From Legionella waltersii (GTDB taxonomy: Bacteria > Pseudomonadota > Gammaproteobacteria > Legionellales > Legionellaceae), in assembly GCF_001468085.1 (NCBI RefSeq), contig NZ_LNZB01000056.1:96028-160027 (forward strand): a stretch of DNA of 64,000 bases, given 5' to 3'. Position numbers and translations under genes: made by a program. The notes below the pieces were generated by a model. It was not told the DNA's origin. It did no database searches and saw nothing but the letters and a program-made list of their open reading frames with translations. Shown here piece after piece: positions 56,373 through 64,000 of this stretch. Each line of letters opens with the position of its first letter. Position 1 is the stretch's first letter.

Positions 56373-58685
56373 ATGAAAAAAGTCGGTAAAAAATTAATCT
56401 TAGGTGTTTGTTATTCCACGCTTATTACACTATCTAGCCACTCCTTGGCTGCTAGCGGATTTGTTGTAAAGAGTATTAAAGTCACGGGATTACAAAGAGT
56501 ATCAACGGGCACAGTGTTGAATTACATCCCTGTGCAAGTGGGTGAAGAAATCACTCCAAGCTCTACTGCTGAAATAATCAGAGCATTGTACGACACAGGT
56601 TTTTTTCAGGCTGTCTCTTTAGAACGTCAAGGTAATACTCTAATCGTTAATGTCATTGAAAGAGCCACCATTGGTTCAGTTTCGATCGTTGGTAATAAAG
56701 ATATACCAGCTGATAAAATGAAGGCCTTTTTAAAGGAAATGGGTTTAGTTAAAGGCCGCGTATTTCAAAAAGCATCTTTAGAACGATTAGAGAAAGAGCT
56801 TAAGCAAGCCTACACAGCTCGAGGTAAATACAACTCAAGAATTGAAACTAAGATTACCACTCTCACCGATAATCGGGTTGCTATTAATATAACCGTGTCT
56901 GAAGGGCGGGTGTCACGAATTAAAGAAATTAAAATTATTGGAAATCAAGCTTTTTCAGCAAATGAGTTGCTTCCTGAAATGGAATTAACAACCAGTAATT
57001 TGTTTACCTATTTCACTAAAAAAGATCAATACACGAAAGCCGGTATGGATGCTTCACTAGAGGCACTGAGAACATTTTATCTCGACCGCGGCTATTTAAA
57101 ATTTAACATTGTGTCCTCTCAAGTACTTTTATCCCCAGATAGAAAAGATGTTTTCATTAATATTCATGTTGAAGAGGGGCCTCAATACCACTTCGCAGGT
57201 TATGATGTTACTGGAAAATTAATATTACCAAAAGAAAAAATAGACTCATTGATTCAAGTGAAGCAAGGCGATGTATTTTCACGCAAGAAAGTCACCGAAT
57301 CCATTTCAGCCATCGGTTTAGCATTAGGTGATGTTGGATATGGCTTCCCAGCAATTAATGCCGAGCCACGAATAGATGAGAATGATAAAACGGTATTTAT
57401 TACCTTTGTAATCCAACCCGGACGTCATGTGTATGTCCGTCGAATTAACTTTCATGGGAATACAAAGACGGGTGATTATGTTCTAAGAAATATTATTCGC
57501 CAAAATGAGGGTGGCTTATTGTCCCTGCATAATATTAAAGAATCTGAAAGGCAGATGCGTTTATTAGGTTATTTAAAGAATATTGATGTGAAAACGACGC
57601 CTGTCCAAGGAACCAATAACCAAGTGGATTTAGATGTGCAAGTGGAAGAGGCTCCTTCAGCTGAAGCGAGTGCTTCAATTGGTTATGGTACCAACGGATA
57701 TCAATTTAATACCTCTGTCAACCAACGAAACTTTATGGGCTCTGGTCGCTCTTTAGGGGCTTCTTTTAATGCAAGCCAGTGGGGGCAAGATTATTCATTC
57801 AACTATTACAACCCCTTTTTTACTGACACAGGAATTGGTCGGGGGGCAAGTTTGTATTATTCAAAAATTGACCCCAAAAACTTGAATGTGGCGACTTATA
57901 GTTCAAATCGATTTGGTGGTGATATTAACTACAATTTCCCCTTAGGTGAGACAAGTGGGCTCCAACTGGGATATGGTTATCAAGATGTCCATATTAAATC
58001 GGTAGGTTTGGTAACGCCGATCATCAATTTTGTTAACTTAAATGGAAATCATTTTCAAGAGATTAGATTGACGGCAGGCTGGAGCAGAAACAGTTATGAT
58101 CAAATGCCTTATCCAAACAAGGGATTCAATCAACAGGCAATTGTCATGGCGGCTTTACCAGCAACCTCGCAATCGTTGTCTTATTACAAATCCTCCTACC
58201 AAGCACACTTGTATCAGCCATTAGTGAAGGGTTGGATTTTTACCATTCTAGGAAATGTGGGGTATGGTAATGCATTTAATGGGAATGGATTGCCATTCTT
58301 TGAGAACTACTATGCAGGGGGTACTGCACAACCTGGACAAGTTAGAGGTTACGATAGTTATTCATTAGGTCCCTTAGATAATTTTGGGAACGCGATGGGT
58401 GCGAACCTCTTGGTTAATGGCAGCGTGGGTTTAATATTGCCTTATCCATTAAGTCGAGATAATGTTCGTACGACAATATTCTCCGACGCAGGTAACGTGT
58501 TCTCTGATGGGACTCCTATCGCGCTACGTGGAAGTGATGCCGGACCCTTGCGATACTCTGCGGGCGTCTCATTAGAGTGGCGATCACCATTTGGCCCATT
58601 GGCATTCAGTTTAGCTAAGGCTCTGAATCCACAACCGCGTGATCAAAAACAATATTTCCAATTTGCACTTTCTTCCGGTTTCTAG
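56373..58685 (+). CDS. bamA: BamA, outer-membrane beta-barrel assembly factor
   Basis: 770 residues. Signal peptide (about 1-27, SSHSLAAS), five POTRA domains (about 28-425), and an Omp85 barrel (about 450-770). The barrel includes the VRGYDSYSLGP (VRGF/Y-type) lid motif and ends in FQFALSSGF with a terminal aromatic residue. It inserts outer-membrane proteins, including, presumably, secretion-system parts. A promoter-like palindrome lies upstream and a large hairpin follows before skp. Confidence 0.96.
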   Translation: MKKVGKKLILGVCYSTLITLSSHSLAASGFVVKSIKVTGLQRVSTGTVLNYIPVQVGEEITPSSTAEIIRALYDTGFFQAVSLERQGNTLIVNVIERATIGSVSIVGNKDIPADKMKAFLKEMGLVKGRVFQKASLERLEKELKQAYTARGKYNSRIETKITTLTDNRVAINITVSEGRVSRIKEIKIIGNQAFSANELLPEMELTTSNLFTYFTKKDQYTKAGMDASLEALRTFYLDRGYLKFNIVSSQVLLSPDRKDVFINIHVEEGPQYHFAGYDVTGKLILPKEKIDSLIQVKQGDVFSRKKVTESISAIGLALGDVGYGFPAINAEPRIDENDKTVFITFVIQPGRHVYVRRINFHGNTKTGDYVLRNIIRQNEGGLLSLHNIKESERQMRLLGYLKNIDVKTTPVQGTNNQVDLDVQVEEAPSAEASASIGYGTNGYQFNTSVNQRNFMGSGRSLGASFNASQWGQDYSFNYYNPFFTDTGIGRGASLYYSKIDPKNLNVATYSSNRFGGDINYNFPLGETSGLQLGYGYQDVHIKSVGLVTPIINFVNLNGNHFQEIRLTAGWSRNSYDQMPYPNKGFNQQAIVMAALPATSQSLSYYKSSYQAHLYQPLVKGWIFTILGNVGYGNAFNGNGLPFFENYYAGGTAQPGQVRGYDSYSLGPLDNFGNAMGANLLVNGSVGLILPYPLSRDNVRTTIFSDAGNVFSDGTPIALRGSDAGPLRYSAGVSLEWRSPFGPLAFSLAKALNPQPRDQKQYFQFALSSGF

Positions 58686-58706
58686 CAACTGTTGCAATGA
58701 CCGCCG

Positions 58707-58746
58707 GGCTTTGATGTGCCGTGTTAGCCACGGCACTCAAAGAGCC
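58707..58746 (+). terminator. Large hairpin between bamA and skp
   Basis: CTTTGA plus GTGCCGTG pair with CACGGCAC plus TCAAAG (14 bp with one bulged T) around a TTAGC loop, 21 bp after bamA. It has no T-tract, so it is likelier to slow decay or partly terminate the message than to end it fully. This fits different required amounts of BamA and Skp/Lpx proteins. Confidence 0.55.
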
Positions 58747-58908
58747 TGAAGATAAGATGTAAGACATCGTAATTAAGAAGTGTAGTTAGCACACTCTTAT
58801 GAGTTTTGTAAATAATTGGGGAAACTAATTACAAAAAACAGGGGTTGTACATATCGCAACCTGTTTAGAATTATGCTAGCATTTCTTACTTTAATTGAGG
58901 AGATAATT

Positions 58909-59409
58909 ATGAAACGTTTGGGTGCGGGTTTAGTCGCATTGATATTCAGTGTATTTTGTGCCAGCGCGTTTGCTGATGTATCAAAAATTGGCGTGGTTGA
59001 TTTGCAAAAGATCATGCAAACCTCCAGCCAAATGAAAGACATTCAAGCAAAACTGGAAAAAGATTTTAAACCACGTCGTGATAAATTAGTTGCAATGGAG
59101 TCTTCCATAAAAAGTGACATGGACAAATTTAAGCGTGACGCTGCAATTTTAAGTGCTACTCAAAAGAAAGACTTAGAAAAGAAAATTGTTGCTGCTCAAC
59201 AGCAATTTGAAAGAGATGGACAACAATACCAACAAGAATTAAGTACTGCTCACAACGAAGCAATGGAAGGTTTGTACACTAAAGTGCGTGCGGCAATTGC
59301 TAAAATTGCTAAAGATGAAAAATACGACTTAATTGTTCAAAAAGATGCTGCTCCTTTTAGTGCAGATACTTTAGATGTTACCGATAAAGTTGTAAAAGCA
59401 ATCAATTAA
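58909..59409 (+). CDS. skp: Skp/OmpH periplasmic chaperone
   Basis: 166 residues from ATG 58909, with GAGGAG 7 bp upstream; the longer frame starting at 58816 lacks a signal peptide at its start. Signal peptide at about 1-21 ([11 protein letters not shown]), a beta core starting [12 protein letters not shown], and long Lys/Gln-rich helical arms. It carries unfolded outer-membrane proteins to BamA. Followed by lpxD after 17 bp. Confidence 0.94.
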   Translation: MKRLGAGLVALIFSVFCASAFADVSKIGVVDLQKIMQTSSQMKDIQAKLEKDFKPRRDKLVAMESSIKSDMDKFKRDAAILSATQKKDLEKKIVAAQQQFERDGQQYQQELSTAHNEAMEGLYTKVRAAIAKIAKDEKYDLIVQKDAAPFSADTLDVTDKVVKAIN

Positions 59410-59426
59410 TTCATTCGGCTATCAGA

Positions 59427-60443
59427 TTGCTGACGTTAGCTGAACTTGCAAATAAACTAAATGGCGTATGGCATGGTAATGCCAATTACGCCATTTTTAA
59501 TTTATCTTCCTTACAATGTGCTACCAATAAAGATCTTGCTTGTTTTGATAATCCTCGATTGAAAGAGCTGTTAACAACCACAAAAGCAGGTGCAGTTCTA
59601 TTAAAATCAGAACACTTAGAATGGTGTCCGGTTAATGCAATTGTTGTAGAGCATCCTGAACGTGCAATAAATCAGGCAGGTAAGATTTTATTCCAATCCC
59701 ATTGCCATACAGCATCTATTCATCCAACAGCTCAAATTCACACAACAGCCAAGCTGGGTAATGGTGTACATATAGGAGCTAATGTGTTCATTGGCCAGAA
59801 TGTCAATTTAGGAGCTGGAGTACGTGTTGGAGTAAACAGTATTATAGAGGAAGGGGTCGCCATTGCTAATGGCACAGAAATTGGTTGCTCAGTGGTCATT
59901 CATACTGGTAGTAGAATTGAAGAGCAGGTATTCATTGGCTCAGGCTGTGTTATTGGTGCCCATCCATTTAATTACGAAAAAGCTCATGGATCATGGGTTG
60001 TTGGGCTTGTTGTAGGTGGGGTAGTTATTTCCAAACGAACACGCATTGGATCAAACTCAGTGATTGATAGGGGCTCTTTCAGTGACACCTATATTGGTGA
60101 AGGAGTGTGTATTGACAATTTAGTATTGATAGCACACGACGTTTACATAGGTAACAATACTATCATTGCTGGTTGTGCAGTCGTTGGTGCTCGAACACAA
60201 ATAGGAAACGATTGCATTATTGGTGGGGCAAGTTGTATCGCAGCTAACACACAATTGGGAAATGACGTTGTCATAAGCGGAATGTCGACTGTAACAAAAT
60301 CAATAACAAAACCCGGGGTATATTCTTCTGGAACGATAGTCCATGAGCATGAAAGTTGGCGTCGTAATGCAGCACGCTTTAAGCGTTTGGACGATTACAT
60401 CCTGCTGTTAAAAGCGATCGAAAAGGAAATGAATGACAGGTAG
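59427..60443 (+). CDS. lpxD: UDP-3-O-acylglucosamine N-acyltransferase
   Basis: 338 residues from a TTG start ([11 protein letters not shown] by convention), the only plausible one. N-terminal uridine-binding domain (about 1-105) followed by a hexapeptide-repeat left-handed helix ([19 protein letters not shown] and many more) with the active His in IAHDVYIG. The C-terminal helix ends EKEMNDR. It adds the second acyl chain in lipid A synthesis. Confidence 0.95.
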   Translation: MLTLAELANKLNGVWHGNANYAIFNLSSLQCATNKDLACFDNPRLKELLTTTKAGAVLLKSEHLEWCPVNAIVVEHPERAINQAGKILFQSHCHTASIHPTAQIHTTAKLGNGVHIGANVFIGQNVNLGAGVRVGVNSIIEEGVAIANGTEIGCSVVIHTGSRIEEQVFIGSGCVIGAHPFNYEKAHGSWVVGLVVGGVVISKRTRIGSNSVIDRGSFSDTYIGEGVCIDNLVLIAHDVYIGNNTIIAGCAVVGARTQIGNDCIIGGASCIAANTQLGNDVVISGMSTVTKSITKPGVYSSGTIVHEHESWRRNAARFKRLDDYILLLKAIEKEMNDR

Positions 60444-60516
60444 GCTTGATTAGATCCTTGTAAAGCTAGATAATGTGCATCCACTGAGAGAGATATTGAT
60501 AAAATGAGAATAGTCT

Positions 60517-60969
60517 ATGAGTGAGTTTATAGATATAAATCAAATACTTAGTTTGTTGCCACATCGATACCCCTTTATCTTAGTAGATAGAGTTCTGGAT
60601 TATAAAGTGATGGAATATCTGACTGCTATTAAGAATGTGACAATCAATGAGAATTTTTTTACAGGCCATTTTCCTGGAAATCCTATTATGCCAGGTGTGT
60701 TGATGTTAGAGGCATTAGCACAGGCCAGCGCCATATTATCTAATTTATCTAGAAAGCCTAGAGATGGATATGAGTACCTGTATTATTTTGCAGGAATTGA
60801 TAATGCAAGATTTAAACAAGTTGTGACGCCTGGTGATCAGCTGCGCTTGGAAGTTAAACTAGTTGGACAAAAAAGGGATTTTTGGCGCATGTATTGTGAA
60901 GCTTATGTAGGTGATAAATTGGCCTGCTCAGCTGACTTGTTAAGCGCATCAAAGGAAATTAAAAAGTGA
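60517..60969 (+). CDS. fabZ: 3-hydroxyacyl-[acyl-carrier-protein] dehydratase
   Basis: 150 residues. Hot-dog fold with LLPHRYPFILVDRV and the catalytic segment HFPGNPIMPGVLMLEALAQ (His and Glu). It dehydrates 3-hydroxyacyl-ACP, competing with LpxA/LpxD for the same substrate, so its place between lpxD and lpxA is functional. The stop overlaps the lpxA start by 4 bp (GTGA). Confidence 0.96.
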   Translation: MSEFIDINQILSLLPHRYPFILVDRVLDYKVMEYLTAIKNVTINENFFTGHFPGNPIMPGVLMLEALAQASAILSNLSRKPRDGYEYLYYFAGIDNARFKQVVTPGDQLRLEVKLVGQKRDFWRMYCEAYVGDKLACSADLLSASKEIKK

Positions 60970-61736
60970 TAGATGACAAAGCAATTATTCACCCTACTGC
61001 CAAACTGGCAAAAGGGGTAAGTGTTGGTCCAGGTACAGTGATCGGCGCGAACGTGGAGATAGGTGAAAATACATGGATAGGCCCCTATGTCGTCATTGAA
61101 GGGCCAACAGTTATTGGAAAAAACAATAAGATTTTTCAATTCGCTTCTGTGGGCGATGAACCACAAGACATTACTTATCAAGGGGAGCCAACCCGTTTAG
61201 AAATTGGTGACAACAATGTCATTCGAGAATACTGTATGATAAGCCGAGGCACTGTCAAAGGAGGCGGTGTTACGCGAGTTGGTAATCATAATTTTTTAAT
61301 GGCCTATACGCATATTGGGCATGATTGCATGATAGGCAATCAAATTATAATGACCAACTATGCTGCATTATCAGGCCATGTGACATTAAATGATTTTGCA
61401 ATTATTGGCCCCTATGCAGCTGTCCATCAATTTTGCCATGTAGGAGCTTATGCGTTTATAGCCAGAGCCACCTACGTTACTAAGGACGTTTTACCCTATG
61501 TGATGATTGCGGGACATACGACGTCGGCGTGTGGAATAAACACGGTTGGGCTAAGAAGAAGAGGATTTTCTTCTACTGCGATTGACCAATTAAGAAGAGC
61601 CTATAAAATTATTTTCCGCAAAGGTTTGACCGTGCAGCAGGCCATTGCGGAATTAGAGGTCATGCAACAAGAGTGCCCAGAGGTTGTACCGATGATTGAC
61701 GCATTAAATCAATCCACACGCGGCATCGTGAGGTAA
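60966..61736 (+). CDS. lpxA: UDP-N-acetylglucosamine acyltransferase
   Basis: 256 residues from GTG 60966, inside the end of fabZ (GTGA overlap). Hexapeptide left-handed helix (IHPTAKLAKGVSVGPGTVIG) with catalytic His in HIGHDCMIG, then a helical C-terminal domain (GINTVGLRRRGFS). It catalyses the first step of lipid A synthesis. Confidence 0.96.
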   Translation: MIDDKAIIHPTAKLAKGVSVGPGTVIGANVEIGENTWIGPYVVIEGPTVIGKNNKIFQFASVGDEPQDITYQGEPTRLEIGDNNVIREYCMISRGTVKGGGVTRVGNHNFLMAYTHIGHDCMIGNQIIMTNYAALSGHVTLNDFAIIGPYAAVHQFCHVGAYAFIARATYVTKDVLPYVMIAGHTTSACGINTVGLRRRGFSSTAIDQLRRAYKIIFRKGLTVQQAIAELEVMQQECPEVVPMIDALNQSTRGIVR

Positions 61737-61739
61737 AAA

Positions 61740-63433
<1,694 letters not shown>

Positions 63434-63537
63434 AAGCTGTATAGAAATTGAATTTAAATAAGATCCAATAGCAAAATAGCTCACAAATAAACCATTTTGA
63501 TCTATAATTAAATTAAGCTGATTTAGAGTAATTGATT

Positions 63538-63765
63538 ATGAAAAATAAATGGCAAAAGCACTTTGTAGCAGCAAACGAAAACAAGACAAATCCTAATGCT
63601 CCAGTGACAAATTATGAAAAAGCCAACGAGGACGCTCGAAAACCTGATGCAGGGAGTCCAATTGATACTGATCTAGAGAAGGTCTATGCTAATAAGCTAA
63701 AAATTGACCCGGTAACTGGTAAAGAAGAACAAGAAGAAGATAGACCTTATGGTTATAATCCATAA
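63538..63765 (+). CDS. Small hydrophilic hypothetical protein
   Basis: 75 codons from ATG 63538. Highly charged and Asn/Lys/Glu/Asp-rich, likely disordered. Ends EEQEEDRPYGYNP. No signal peptide or domain recognised. Codon use looks like its neighbours and the frame is clean, but the ribosome site is weak, so it is only moderately supported. Confidence 0.5.
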   Translation: MKNKWQKHFVAANENKTNPNAPVTNYEKANEDARKPDAGSPIDTDLEKVYANKLKIDPVTGKEEQEEDRPYGYNP

Positions 63766-63854
63766 AATAGCATCAGGACTTACTAGGCAACGTCCCTAAA
63801 GTTTTTTGTGTACTATACTCTGTACACCTATTTTTTCATTTACTCCAATCTGCC

Positions 63855-63935
63855 CCCTCTCCCGCGCAAGGAATTTGAATAGTATGATGCTGCTTTTCGC
63901 GGGAGAGGGTTGGGGAGAGGGTTGGGGAGAGGGAA
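63855..63935. repeat. REP-like hairpin with GGGAGAGGGTT tandem repeats
   Basis: 12-bp perfect arms CCCTCTCCCGCG (63855-63866) and CGCGGGAGAGGG (63898-63909), then two more tandem copies of a ~12-bp unit TTGGGGAGAGGG. A CAGGACTTACT repeat end lies upstream at about 63774. The 235 bp at the end of the window shows no gene. Confidence 0.7.
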
Positions 63936-64000
63936 TGTCACGGATGGTCATTGATGACGTGCTTTGGGAGTGCTTACAAAAATTACTGCCCAAGCCGAAG

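Noticed and set aside
63796..63993. 65-codon minus-strand ORF at the end of the window
   Set aside because: It consists largely of translation of the REP-like hairpin (Pro-Ser-Pro-Gln repeats).

Overview
The window is about 39% GC by eye and carries a near-complete arm of the Dot/Icm type IVB secretion locus next to the ProA zinc metalloprotease gene. It also holds several unrecognised eukaryotic-like or coiled-coil ORFs. Together these point to a Legionella species, probably not L. pneumophila itself, since the order after the icm/proA block mixes loci I would expect to be apart there. All gene names come from recognising the protein sequences; no database was searched.

Layout. (1) 1-9261, plus strand: the 3' end of icmK/dotH, then icmE/dotG, icmG/dotF, icmC/dotE, icmD/dotP, icmJ/dotN and icmB/dotO. 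These encode the outer-membrane and inner-membrane core, a coupling-complex subunit and the VirB4-like ATPase. (2) 9262-14750, minus strand: tphA (MFS transporter), icmF and icmH/dotU, behind a palindromic repeat. (3) 14773-19543, minus: a tight aroQ-accB-accC-prmA-purH housekeeping run. (4) 19791-26901: a biotin-dependent carboxyltransferase, a second copy of the palindromic repeat, proA, an alpha/beta hydrolase, an EEP-family phosphatase/nuclease and a kinase-like candidate effector. (5) 27098-32715: a large orphan candidate effector, class I aldolase, ferredoxin-NADP reductase, an IcmC/DotE paralogue (probably DotV), a DUF3579 protein and pssA. (6) 32848-37636: npr/ptsH, hpf, rpoN, rpmG, rpmB, trmB and an M42 peptidase. 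(7) 37716-42765: an ankyrin-repeat candidate effector (AnkH/LegA3-like), hflK, hflC and purA. (8) 42997-49515: an exported adenosine deaminase, a half periplasmic-binding protein, ctpA, envC and gpmI. (9) 49516-53096: a MITE-like palindrome, two orphan candidate effectors and a small secreted Cys-rich protein. (10) 53252-63433: the envelope-biogenesis run uppS-cdsA-rseP-bamA-skp-lpxD-fabZ-lpxA, followed by crcB and serS. The dxr gene often found between cdsA and rseP is absent, which fits Legionella using the mevalonate pathway.

The most notable signals are: (a) a higher-order architecture in DotG, with four modules each carrying two cysteines exactly 24 residues apart inside a decapeptide-repeat rod; (b) an atypical kinase-like protein divergent from a large orphan protein; (c) a DotE paralogue away from the main locus; (d) three classes of palindromic dispersed repeats, one with 20-bp terminal inverted repeats and a 5-bp target duplication; (e) an operator-like palindrome over the bamA promoter; (f) a 13-codon leader ORF overlapping the likely TTG start of uppS. 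I saw no tRNA, rRNA, CRISPR array or complete insertion sequence.
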